This document shows, in pieces, positions 1-6,517 of a DNA stretch of 9,057 bases (position 1 is the stretch's first letter; each line of letters starts with the position of its first letter). The DNA is from Minisyncoccota bacterium. GTDB taxonomy: Bacteria > Patescibacteriota > Minisyncoccia > UBA6257 > GWB1-50-10. The DNA lies in NCBI GenBank assembly GCA_020062265.1, contig JAGUWR010000036.1:1-9057 (forward strand), in the 5' to 3' direction. A program made the position numbers and the translations under genes. Below the pieces are notes generated by a model. It was not told the origin of the DNA and did no database searches. It saw only the letters and a list, made by a program, of their open reading frames with translations.

Positions 1-513
1 ACCGGCCATCTTGTTTTTTCCACCCTTCATACTAATGACGCGGTCGGAGCGGTGCCTCGCTTAATCGATCTCGGCGCCAAATCCCAAATTCTGGGACCGG
101 CTTTGACCCTGGTTATTGCTCAGCGCTTGGTGCGAGTCCTTTGCCCTGATTGTAAGGTTGAGCAAAAAATTAACGAAGCGGTGCAAGAAAAAATTGAAAA
201 ATTCATAAAGGAGCTACCGGCCCGGGTTGACCGGAAACCGCTTAAAAATTATAAAATCTATGAAGCGGGGAGGTGCGAGAAGTGTGCCGGTCTTGGCTAC
301 CGCGGCCGGACCTCTATCTTTGAATTGTTTGTCGTTACTCGGGAAATTGAAGAACTTATTTATACCAATCCCAATGAAATCTCTCTCAAAGAGCTGGCAA
401 AAAAACAAGGAATGGTTACAATGCAAGAAGATGGGGTGTTAAAAGTTTTAGCCGGGATAACCGACTTAGCTGAAGTAGAACGGGTAACCGGACCGGTCCC
501 AATCCCTGCTTAG
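1..513 (+). CDS. pilB: Type IV pilus assembly / type II secretion ATPase (PilB/GspE family), C-terminal part only
   Basis: The open frame runs in from the window edge, so the 5' part is missing and 170 C-terminal residues remain. The visible sequence opens with the family's histidine-box region (GHLVFSTLHTND), followed by the conserved RLIDLG and IAQRLVRVLCPDC segments. Two CxxC pairs (Cys48/51 and Cys92/95 of the visible part), about 40 residues apart, form the tetracysteine zinc motif typical of PilB/GspE and absent from PilT. A GYRGRTSIFELF stretch after the second pair is also typical. Family role: hexameric cytoplasmic ATPase that powers pilin polymerisation, or pseudopilus assembly in type II secretion. 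The GTG at 52 is internal, since the conserved sequence begins before it. PilB is more likely than GspE because Patescibacteria usually carry type IV pili; that choice is inference. Confidence 0.88.
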   Translation, partial: TGHLVFSTLHTNDAVGAVPRLIDLGAKSQILGPALTLVIAQRLVRVLCPDCKVEQKINEAVQEKIEKFIKELPARVDRKPLKNYKIYEAGRCEKCAGLGYRGRTSIFELFVVTREIEELIYTNPNEISLKELAKKQGMVTMQEDGVLKVLAGITDLAEVERVTGPVPIPA

Positions 514-515
514 CG

Positions 516-676
516 GGGTTCCAATCAAAGATCTGTGAGCAAGACAAAAATTGGAAGTCCCGATGCTTTTAGATCGGGAAATGGATGTCACCCGAGGAGT
601 TATCCAGCCAAAGCCAGACAATCCTAAAATCTAAGGTAAAGACAGCCTCTTGCCCACAGATCCCTAATTAGAACCT
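516..676 (-). ncRNA. Structured non-coding RNA, 6S-like architecture (class unproven)
   Basis: The ends of this minus-strand RNA pair in an uninterrupted 28-bp helix: 675-648 with 517-544 (positions in each pair sum to 1192). Twenty-three pairs are Watson-Crick and five are G-U (670/522, 666/526, 664/528, 663/529, 654/538). Read on the plus strand those five would be A-C or C-A mismatches, so the helix assigns the strand. Inside are a large internal loop, a 7-bp hairpin on its 3' side (579-573 with 564-558, 8-nt loop) and an apical stem of 7 bp with one bulge (624-617 with 589-583). The predicted start, about 676, lies 6-7 nt after the -10 box and next to the first helix base. Length (about 160 nt) and layout of closing stem, central bubble with 3'-side hairpin and apical stem resemble 6S RNA, the regulator of RNA polymerase holoenzyme. 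I cannot match conserved 6S sequence, and an unbulged 28-bp closing stem is unusual for 6S. No U-tract terminator follows, so the 3' end is inferred from the helix. Confidence 0.72.
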
Positions 677-682
677 TTGTTT

Positions 683-711
683 AGTTTAGCATAAAGGGGA
701 TTATTTGTCAA
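683..711 (-). promoter_or_regulatory. Sigma-70 type promoter of the minus-strand RNA
   Basis: On the minus strand a perfect -35 TTGACA (711-706) is followed by a 17-nt spacer and the -10 hexamer TAAACT (688-683), which matches TATAAT at 4 of 6 positions. The -10 is preceded by TGC, an extended -10 signature. The expected start near 676 coincides with the outer end of the RNA's closing helix, and this independent agreement supports both calls. The -35 box lies only 6 nt from the ruvB ATG, so this promoter overlaps the ruvB translation start on the other strand. Confidence 0.8.
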
Positions 712-717
712 CTCACA

Positions 718-1722
718 ATGAATATCAAAAAAACAACAAAAAATAACGGCGAAGACCAGAACTTTGAAATTACTCTTAGGCCGGATCAATGGGAGGACTA
801 TGTTGGCCAAGAAAAAATAAAAGAAAATCTGAAACTAATGATGCAAGCTGCCCAGCAAAGAAATGAGTCCTGCGATCATCTTCTTTTTTACGGTCAAGCC
901 GGCCTGGGCAAAACCACCCTTGCCTACCTTATTGCTAAAGAAATGGCGGCGAACATCAGAACCACTTCGGGACCGATTCTTGAAAAAGCCGGCGACATCG
1001 CCGCCATCCTCACCAACCTTGAACCGAAAGAAATTCTTTTTATTGATGAAGCTCACCGCATCAATAAACTCGTGGAAGAGATTCTCTACCCCGCTCTTGA
1101 AAACCGGAAACTCCACCTTATCATCGGTAAAGGGCCGTCGGCTCGAACCATTTCTCTTGACCTACCGCCCTTTACGCTCATTGCCGCCACTACTAAAATT
1201 AATCTTCTTTCCGGACCCTTCCGTTCCCGATTCGGAGCAACTTTAAAACTCGACTATTACCGTCTTGAAGACATCGAAAAAATAATCGGGCGCTCGGGCC
1301 GGATTCTTGGGGTAACGATAACGCCGGAGGCAATTCGCCGATTGGCCCAAACATCCCGCTTCACCCCCCGAGTGGCTAATCGCCTTCTCAAACGCTGCCG
1401 TGACTATAGCCAGGTTCATAATAAAAAAGTAATTGATGAAGAGGTAATCGCCGAAACTTTGACCATGCTTGAAATCGACGAACTCGGTCTTGAAAACACC
1501 GACCGCCGACTGCTTGAGATTATTATTAAAAAATTTCATGGCGGACCGGTCGGCTTAAAAGCCGTTGCCGCGGCTTTAAATGAAGAAACGGGCACCATTG
1601 AAGACGTTTACGAACCTTTTCTGATGAGTTTGGGTTTTCTTCATCGGACGCCAACTGGCCGCATCGCCACTGCGGCCGCTTACAAACATCTCAATATCGG
1701 GCAGCGGGTAACGTTTGTTTAG
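718..1722 (+). CDS. ruvB: Holliday junction branch migration ATPase RuvB
   Basis: RuvB is the AAA+ motor that, with RuvA, drives branch migration of Holliday junctions before RuvC cuts them. The product has 334 residues, normal for the family. Order of motifs: N-terminal LRPDQWEDYVGQEKIKENL (20-38); Walker A GQAGLGKTT (59-67; the usual form is GPPGLGKTT); Walker B LFIDEAHRI (107-115); sensor 1 LIAATTK (154-160); arginine-finger region PFRSRFG (167-173); then the lid and a C-terminal winged helix (GLENTDRRLLEIIIKKF, GTIEDVYEPFLMSLGFL). The ATG at 718 gives the expected short N-terminal tail. No Shine-Dalgarno lies at normal distance: the nearest AGGGGA ends 17 nt upstream. It probably heads the operon running to ruvC. 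Its own promoter is not clear; the upstream gap is occupied by the oppositely transcribed RNA. RuvA is not encoded in the window. Confidence 0.97.
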   Translation: MNIKKTTKNNGEDQNFEITLRPDQWEDYVGQEKIKENLKLMMQAAQQRNESCDHLLFYGQAGLGKTTLAYLIAKEMAANIRTTSGPILEKAGDIAAILTNLEPKEILFIDEAHRINKLVEEILYPALENRKLHLIIGKGPSARTISLDLPPFTLIAATTKINLLSGPFRSRFGATLKLDYYRLEDIEKIIGRSGRILGVTITPEAIRRLAQTSRFTPRVANRLLKRCRDYSQVHNKKVIDEEVIAETLTMLEIDELGLENTDRRLLEIIIKKFHGGPVGLKAVAAALNEETGTIEDVYEPFLMSLGFLHRTPTGRIATAAAYKHLNIGQRVTFV

Positions 1723-1730
1723 TTTAGGGG

Positions 1731-2174
1731 ATGAACTATTTTTATAAAAGCGGGTCGCCGGCTGAAACTAAAAAATTCGCCGCGGTCCTCGCTAAAGAAA
1801 CATTAAAATACCAGAATCCCTCAAAGAATGCTTTTATTATCGGTTTAAACGGCGAGCTCGGCGCCGGCAAAACAACTTTTATTCAAGGTTTTGCCCGCGG
1901 TCTTGGGATTACAAAACGCATCACCAGCCCAACCTTCCTCATTATTAGAAGCTATAAGTTAAAAGTTATAAGTTATAAGTTGTTTTACCACGTTGATTGC
2001 TATCGAATTGAAAGGGCTGAAGAATTAAATCAACTTGGTTTTAAAAAAATAATTTCTGATCCGGCTAATATTATCCTAATCGAATGGGTTGATAAGATAA
2101 AAAAACTGCTGCCTGAAAATTTTGTCTGGATAAATTTAACCTACAACCAAAATGAAAAATCTTCTTCTTATTGA
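1731..2174 (+). CDS. tsaE: tRNA threonylcarbamoyladenosine biosynthesis ATPase TsaE
   Basis: TsaE is the small P-loop ATPase that acts with TsaB and TsaD to make t6A at position 37 of ANN-decoding tRNAs in the cytoplasm. The 147-residue product has Walker A GELGAGKTT (41-49), the SPTF motif (66-69), HVDCYRI (87-93; family form H-F-D-L-Y-R) and LIEWVDKI (116-123; family form LIEW). Length is normal. It starts 8 nt after ruvB stops; a GGGG abuts the ATG, too close to act as a ribosome site. Residues 75-84 (YKLKVISYKL) are encoded by a tandem 7-bp repeat and replace the loop normally between the SPT and H-D-Y-R motifs, adding roughly three residues. The last 23 nt overlap polA. TsaB and TsaD are not in the window. 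Confidence 0.94.
   Translation: MNYFYKSGSPAETKKFAAVLAKETLKYQNPSKNAFIIGLNGELGAGKTTFIQGFARGLGITKRITSPTFLIIRSYKLKVISYKLFYHVDCYRIERAEELNQLGFKKIISDPANIILIEWVDKIKKLLPENFVWINLTYNQNEKSSSY
1954..1981 (+). repeat. Tandem heptanucleotide repeat inside tsaE
   Basis: Four consecutive 7-bp units read ATAAGTT, AAAAGTT, ATAAGTT, ATAAGTT, so three are identical and one differs at its second base. Three units make 21 bp, and the encoded peptide therefore repeats every seven residues (SYKL...SYKL). The array lies between the SPTF and HVDCYRI motifs, in what is a surface loop in TsaE homologues. Gain or loss of one unit would shift the frame; gain or loss of three would be tolerated. Confidence 0.9.
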
Positions 2175-4677
2175 CGCTAACGCTTTAATTCACCGGGCTT
2201 TTCACGCTCTCCCGCCACTAACAACGCCTGACGGCCAGCCGATCGGCGCAATTTACGGCTTGGCCAGCACTCTTTTAAAAGTTCTCCGGGAACAACCGCC
2301 AGATTACATCGCCGCTTGTTTTGACCGACCCGAGCCGACTTTCCGAAAGGAAATGTTCGGAGATTACAAAGCTCACCGGCCACCGGCCGCCGAAGAGCTT
2401 ATCAGCCAAATTATTAAAGCTCACGAGCTTTTTGAGAAATTCGGCATCCCGATTTTTGAAAAAGCCGGCTACGAAGCCGATGATATTATCGGCACGTTAG
2501 TAAACGTTTTTAAGGACGAGGAGGATTTAAAGATAACTATTCTGACCGGCGATCTGGATACTCTCCAATTAATCTTCAATGACCGAATTGTGGTTCAAAC
2601 ATTTAAAAAGGGCGTAAGTGATATCACGATTTATAACGAGCCGGCCGTAATTAAGCGCTATGGTCTTAAACCAAGTCAACTTCCTGACTACAAGGGCTTG
2701 GTCGGTGATTCTTCAGACAACATTCCCGGCGTTAAAGGGGTTGGCCCTAAAACCGCTGAAAAAATTTTAAAAGAATACTACAGTTTGGAAAATTTTTTCG
2801 ACCAACTTGAAAGAAAAAAAGAAAATCCCCTTGCTAAGAAATTTCTGCCTTTTAGAGGCCTGGCTCTTTTTTCTAAAAAACTTACTACCATTGAACCAAA
2901 TGTCCCTCTTGAACCGATGATTGGCAATATCGCCTACCGGGGTCTGCCTCAAAAGGAACTTATTAAATATTTTGCTAAGCTTGGTTTCCAAAGCTTAATT
3001 GACCGAATTTTTAAAAAATTCACCCCGTTAGAAATCCCCGCCTTGCCGGCAGGCAGGCGCCCCGGCCTCGGGTCGAGGCGACAGCCGCCTCGGGACGACT
3101 TATTTCTAACGAGGCAAGCACCTAAAAAATTTATTATTTTTTCTGATTTTAACGAAGCTCTCAAAAGAACAAACGAACTCAGCTCTTCAAAGAAAATCAA
3201 AATCGCCTATGACTGGCACGAGTTAATTAAAAAGCTCGGCCGGAAGGTTGAAATAAAAGAACCTATTTTTGACGTCAAAATCGCCAGCTGGCTCATTGAC
3301 CCGGACCAAAAGGATTTTTCTCTAGAAGCCCTTAGCCGCCGCTTTCTTCACAAAGAAATGGCCGGCAACAATAAACAAATTCTTGGAGAACTCTATTTAT
3401 TTACTGAAAGAAAAATTAACGAATACGATTTGAAAAATGTTTTTGAAAAGATTGAAATGCCTCTCATACCAATTCTAGTAGCGATGGAAAAAAACGGCGT
3501 TTTAGTAAACGTTACAAAAATTCGGGCTTTAGCCCGGGACGCCCAAAAAGATTTGAAAGTTCTCACTGCAAAAATACACGGAGCGGCCGGCGTTGAATTT
3601 AACGTTAATTCTCCGCGTCAACTCTCCGATGTTCTTTTTCAACGTTTAGGTCTTAAATCGCCTCGAGTCCGGAAAACCGACACCGGTCTTCGCTCCACTT
3701 CGGAACAAACGCTTTTCGAATTAAAAAATCAACACCCGATTGTTGATTTTGTTCTTGAATACCGGGAAATCTTTAAAATTAAGTCTACTTATCTCGACCC
3801 CTTTCAAGAAATGGTGGAAGCTGATAGCCGCATCCGTACTCATTTTAATCAAACCGGTACTGCCACCGGCCGGCTTAGTTCTGAACGCCCCAACCTCCAA
3901 AACATCCCTCAGGAATCCCGCTGGGCCCAACCGATTCGAGACGCCTTTGAAGCGCTGCCGGGCTCACATCTTGTCAGTTTTGACTATTCCCAGCTAGAAC
4001 TCCGCATCCTTGCTCAGGAAACGGGCGATCCCAAACTTAAAGAAGCTTTCAACCAAAACCAGGACGTCCATCGGCTTACCGCGTCCCAAGTTTTTAATGT
4101 ACCGTATGAAAAAGTGACACCGGAGATGAGACGATTAGGAAAAACGTTAAATTTCGGCATTGTTTACGGCATGGGTTCGAACGCCCTGGCTACCACGAGC
4201 GAACTCAATCGAACTGAAGCCGAAGCCTTCATCCGTGAATATTTCAGCGATTTTCCCAATATCAAAGAATGGCAGGAACGAGTTAAGGCGGAGGCGCGAA
4301 CAGCGGGCTTTATTAAAAACGCCAATGGACGCCGGCGGTGGTTTCTTAAAATTGTTTCAAACAGTCTACGGACTCAAGCCGAAGCCGAACGAGCCGCCAC
4401 CAACATGCCCATCCAAGGTTTAGAAGCCGACATTATCAAACTGGCAATGATTAAAACTACGGCCCTCATCCATAAAAAGAGGTGGGGAACAAAAATTAAA
4501 CTGATTCTGTCAATTCATGATGAATTGCTCTTCGAGGTTAAGAATGATATTCTTAATCAAGCGGCAACAATCCTTAAAGATGCTATGGAGAAAGTTTATT
4601 CTCTATCGGTTCCGCTTAAAGTTCACGTAAAACATGGTCCAACATGGGGCAGTTTAAACTCTTTTTCAGAGACATAA
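2152..4677 (+). CDS. polA: DNA polymerase I (5' nuclease plus polymerase, proofreading site degenerate)
   Basis: An 841-residue family A polymerase for Okazaki-fragment primer removal and repair synthesis. The 5' nuclease domain (about 1-290) shows LLIDANALIHRAFHALPPL, FGDYKAHRPP, AGYEADDIIGTL, TGDLDTLQL and the helix-hairpin-helix DSSDNIPGVKGVGPKTAEKIL. The polymerase domain shows QTGTATGRLSSERPNLQNIPQ (567-587), motif A SFDYSQLELRILA with Asp611, O-helix motif B with Arg660, Lys664, Phe668 and Tyr672, and motif C SIHDELLFEV with His789-Asp790-Glu791. The middle region (about 325-440) keeps the exonuclease-like fold signature (IAYDWHELIKKLG, FDVKIASWLIDPD) but lacks the DxE metal ligands, so 3'-5' proofreading is very likely absent, as in Taq and Bacillus-type enzymes. 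A palindromic insert encodes about residues 293-320. Start: ATG 2152 gives the canonical N-terminus and overlaps tsaE by 23 nt; no ribosome site is visible, so coupled translation is likely. Confidence 0.97.
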   Translation: MKNLLLIDANALIHRAFHALPPLTTPDGQPIGAIYGLASTLLKVLREQPPDYIAACFDRPEPTFRKEMFGDYKAHRPPAAEELISQIIKAHELFEKFGIPIFEKAGYEADDIIGTLVNVFKDEEDLKITILTGDLDTLQLIFNDRIVVQTFKKGVSDITIYNEPAVIKRYGLKPSQLPDYKGLVGDSSDNIPGVKGVGPKTAEKILKEYYSLENFFDQLERKKENPLAKKFLPFRGLALFSKKLTTIEPNVPLEPMIGNIAYRGLPQKELIKYFAKLGFQSLIDRIFKKFTPLEIPALPAGRRPGLGSRRQPPRDDLFLTRQAPKKFIIFSDFNEALKRTNELSSSKKIKIAYDWHELIKKLGRKVEIKEPIFDVKIASWLIDPDQKDFSLEALSRRFLHKEMAGNNKQILGELYLFTERKINEYDLKNVFEKIEMPLIPILVAMEKNGVLVNVTKIRALARDAQKDLKVLTAKIHGAAGVEFNVNSPRQLSDVLFQRLGLKSPRVRKTDTGLRSTSEQTLFELKNQHPIVDFVLEYREIFKIKSTYLDPFQEMVEADSRIRTHFNQTGTATGRLSSERPNLQNIPQESRWAQPIRDAFEALPGSHLVSFDYSQLELRILAQETGDPKLKEAFNQNQDVHRLTASQVFNVPYEKVTPEMRRLGKTLNFGIVYGMGSNALATTSELNRTEAEAFIREYFSDFPNIKEWQERVKAEARTAGFIKNANGRRRWFLKIVSNSLRTQAEAERAATNMPIQGLEADIIKLAMIKTTALIHKKRWGTKIKLILSIHDELLFEVKNDILNQAATILKDAMEKVYSLSVPLKVHVKHGPTWGSLNSFSET
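3026..3111. repeat. Palindromic insertion element inside polA
   Basis: A 10-bp perfect inverted repeat (CGTTAGAAAT at 3026-3035, ATTTCTAACG at 3102-3111) encloses a GC-rich core unlike the A+T-rich flanks. The core contains competing hairpins: GCCTCG 3065-3070 with CGAGGC 3074-3079, and CGAGGCG 3074-3080 with CGCCTCG 3086-3092. It also holds the palindrome TGCCGGCA near 3044-3051. The frame stays open and encodes a Pro/Gly/Arg-rich stretch beginning ALPAGRRPG, located in the linker between the 5' nuclease and the exonuclease-like domain. This matches the behaviour of small palindromic elements that insert in frame into genes, such as those described in Rickettsia. I recall similar PAGR-type inserts in Parcubacteria proteins but cannot verify that here. 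Confidence 0.75.
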
Positions 4678-5978
4678 CTCGATACGCCGGCGCTCCGGAA
4701 ATAAAACCGCTCTGGCTGGCGTTTCTTTTGCTCGGCGCCATTATCGTAATTAATGTTTTTTTTCTTCCCGCCTTCCTTGCTTGGCTAACAATAATACTTT
4801 TTTTGGCCGGGCTGGTTATCCTTATTATTAGCAGTTTGAGAGCGGCCCGAGCCGGCACTGAAATCAAAATCAAAAATAGGGAATTGGAATCAGTAATCGA
4901 CGGCCTTGATGCGGCGGTGATCGGCTATGACCCGAGTTTCAAAATTATTGCTTTCAATAAAGCGGCGGAGAAGTTTTTTAATATCAGCGCTCAAGAAGTA
5001 ATCGGCCGGCAATTCAATCCGGGCTCTGTCCGAAATCCTCGCTTTAGACAACTCGCTCAGGTTATCTTCCCTTCATTTGTGCCGCTAATAAATCAAATTT
5101 CAGAACCAAATGTCTGGCCTCAAATAGTAGATATTGTTCTTGAAGAACCTCTCTGCGAGTTCCGAACGATTTTAACCAGAATTGCCGATGAAAAAGGTGA
5201 GGTTCTTGCGTTTTTTAAAATTGTGAGGGACAGAACCCGCGAGAAAGTCGTCCTCCGATCTAAAAGCGAGTTTATCAACGTCGCTGCTCACCAAATGCGA
5301 ACGCCGCTCAACGCTATCAATTGGACGTTCGAAAGTTTAATAAAATCAATAACTGATAAAAATCTTAAAGAAGTAATTCAAAGCGGCTATGAAGTTTCTC
5401 AACGCGCTCTAAAAATAGTAAACGACCTCCTTGATGTATCACGTATTGAAGAAGGCAAATTTGGTTATAATTTTGAAAACGCTGACCTAAGTGAATTTAT
5501 AAAAAACATTCTTGGCCAATTCAAACTCTTCGCTGGTCAATATCAAACCCAGCTTTATCTAAAACCCTTGAATGAAAAATTCACCGTCCGCATTGATCCT
5601 CAAAAACTCTCAATCGCTCTTTCTAGTCTGATTGACAACGCTATTCGTTACAATGTTAAAAACGGCAACGTTGAAATTTCAGCCGAAAGAATAGGACAAC
5701 AGCCTTTTGTTAGACTGATTGTAAAAGATACCGGCGTCGGCATTCCGCCGGCAGAGATAGAAAAACTTTTCAAAAAATTCTACCGCGGCAGCAATGTTGT
5801 TCCAATGGAGCCAAACGGCAGCGGTCTTGGTCTTTACATTACCAAAAACATTATCCAACAGCACGGGGGGGAAATTAACGTAGAATCAATTTTAGATCGC
5901 GGCAGTACGTTTTCTTTTACCCTTCCTCTTGATTTCTCACTCATCCCTACCAAAGAAGTATTTCAAGAAGAAAATTAA
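4644..5978 (+). CDS. Membrane-anchored PAS sensor histidine kinase (orphan)
   Basis: A 444-residue two-component sensor kinase. After a short N-terminal tail come two closely spaced hydrophobic segments (about 23-41 and 43-63) with almost no loop between them, so there is no extracytoplasmic sensor domain. A PAS-type domain follows (about 78-200; VIDGLDAAVIGYDPSFKIIAFNKAAEKFF). The dimerisation and phosphoacceptor helix reads SEFINVAAHQMRTPLNAI with His216. The ATPase domain has N box SLIDNAIRYN (Asn332), G1 DTGVGIP (Asp362) and G2 NGSGLGL (391-397). All catalytic motifs look intact. It probably senses a cytoplasmic or membrane-linked signal through the PAS fold. No response regulator gene is beside it, so its partner and output are unknown. 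The ATG at 4644 overlaps polA by 34 nt and has no Shine-Dalgarno; no other plausible start lies before the first membrane segment. Confidence 0.93.
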   Translation: MGQFKLFFRDITRYAGAPEIKPLWLAFLLLGAIIVINVFFLPAFLAWLTIILFLAGLVILIISSLRAARAGTEIKIKNRELESVIDGLDAAVIGYDPSFKIIAFNKAAEKFFNISAQEVIGRQFNPGSVRNPRFRQLAQVIFPSFVPLINQISEPNVWPQIVDIVLEEPLCEFRTILTRIADEKGEVLAFFKIVRDRTREKVVLRSKSEFINVAAHQMRTPLNAINWTFESLIKSITDKNLKEVIQSGYEVSQRALKIVNDLLDVSRIEEGKFGYNFENADLSEFIKNILGQFKLFAGQYQTQLYLKPLNEKFTVRIDPQKLSIALSSLIDNAIRYNVKNGNVEISAERIGQQPFVRLIVKDTGVGIPPAEIEKLFKKFYRGSNVVPMEPNGSGLGLYITKNIIQQHGGEINVESILDRGSTFSFTLPLDFSLIPTKEVFQEEN

Positions 5979-5980
5979 CT

Positions 5981-6517
5981 ATGGCCGGACACTCCCATTG
6001 GAAACAAATACAACACAAGAAGGGCGCGGCCGATCAAAAGCGGGGCCAGCTTTTTTCTAAACTTCTTAATGCCATTTCTGCGGCTGCCCGTCATGAACTA
6101 AATCCACAATTCAATCCCCGTCTGAGAGCAACGATTGATAAGGCCCGCGACCACGGCGTCCCTCAAGAAAATATAGAACGGGCTATCCAACGGGCAAACG
6201 GGGACGGCGATCAACTTCAAGAAATAATCATGGAAGCCTACGGTCCGGGCGGAACCGCTCTTATTATTGAAGGAATTACTGATAATCAAAATCGCCTCAT
6301 TGCTGAAATGAAAAATATTCTTAAAAAGCATCAAGCAAAGCGGGCTGAACCGGGCAGCGTTCGCTGGGCTTTCACTCGAAGCGATGAAAATCCGGAATGG
6401 CAGCCAAAATTCGTTCAAGAATTAAATAATGAAGATAAACAAAAACTCGAGAAGCTTATCCAAGAACTTGAGAACCACGATGGCGTCCAAAAAGTCTACC
6501 ACAATTCTCGGCATTGA
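5981..6517 (+). CDS. yebC: YebC/PmpR/TACO1 family protein, compact form
   Basis: The N-terminus MAGHSHWKQIQHKKGAADQKRG is the hallmark of the family, followed by NPRLRATIDKA, NIERAIQRANG and the AYGPGGTALIIEGITDNQNR block. The product has only 178 residues against about 240-250 in the family. Aligning by eye with E. coli YebC, sequence is continuous up to EPGSVRWAF (family: TDGSVAYLF). It then jumps to the C-terminal helix and LENHDGVQKVYHN (family: LEDCDDVQEVYHN), so about 65-70 residues forming one alpha/beta domain are missing. Members have been described as DNA-binding regulators and, for TACO1/YebC relatives, as factors that help ribosomes through difficult peptide stretches; which role applies here is not visible. 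It starts 2 nt after the kinase stop, with only a weak AAGAAG upstream, ends in TGA, and overlaps ruvC by 38 nt. Linkage to ruvC is common in bacteria. Confidence 0.93.
   Translation: MAGHSHWKQIQHKKGAADQKRGQLFSKLLNAISAAARHELNPQFNPRLRATIDKARDHGVPQENIERAIQRANGDGDQLQEIIMEAYGPGGTALIIEGITDNQNRLIAEMKNILKKHQAKRAEPGSVRWAFTRSDENPEWQPKFVQELNNEDKQKLEKLIQELENHDGVQKVYHNSRH

Noticed and set aside
52..54. GTG at 52 as the start of the first gene
   Set aside because: The family-typical histidine-box sequence is encoded in the same frame before it, so the gene simply enters from outside the window.
502..520. Hairpin around the pilB stop (CCCTGC / GCGGGG) as a terminator
   Set aside because: The stem is short with a bulge and no T-run follows on either strand.
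530..662. The structured RNA read on the plus strand, as a ruvB leader or riboswitch
   Set aside because: On the plus strand the closing helix is broken by five A-C or C-A mismatches and shrinks to about 14 pairs, whereas the minus strand pairs throughout and has a fitting promoter. No known riboswitch consensus was recognised.
516..676. SRP RNA, tmRNA, RNase P RNA or 5S rRNA identity for the minus-strand RNA
   Set aside because: The GGAA tetraloop core of SRP RNA, the tRNA-like ends of tmRNA, the conserved RNase P blocks and the 5S consensus are all missing.
835..1116. Minus-strand and alternate-frame open frames inside ruvB, polA, the kinase, yebC and ruvC
   Set aside because: All lie within genes with clear family motifs and show no domains, so they are shadows of the true frames.
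1726..1730. AGGGG before the tsaE ATG as a Shine-Dalgarno
   Set aside because: It abuts the start codon with no spacer, too close for ribosome binding.
1954..1981. tsaE as a phase-variable contingency gene
   Set aside because: The gene is normally essential and only four imperfect units are present; kept as a repeat but not claimed as a switch.
2949..3200. Minus-strand open frame across the polA palindrome
   Set aside because: It lies opposite conserved polA coding sequence, has no recognisable motif and arises from the GC-rich insert.
6429..6479. N-terminal extension of RuvC from the ATG at 6429
   Set aside because: The 17 extra residues lie wholly inside yebC coding sequence and have no counterpart in RuvC; the family N-terminus begins just after the ATG at 6480.
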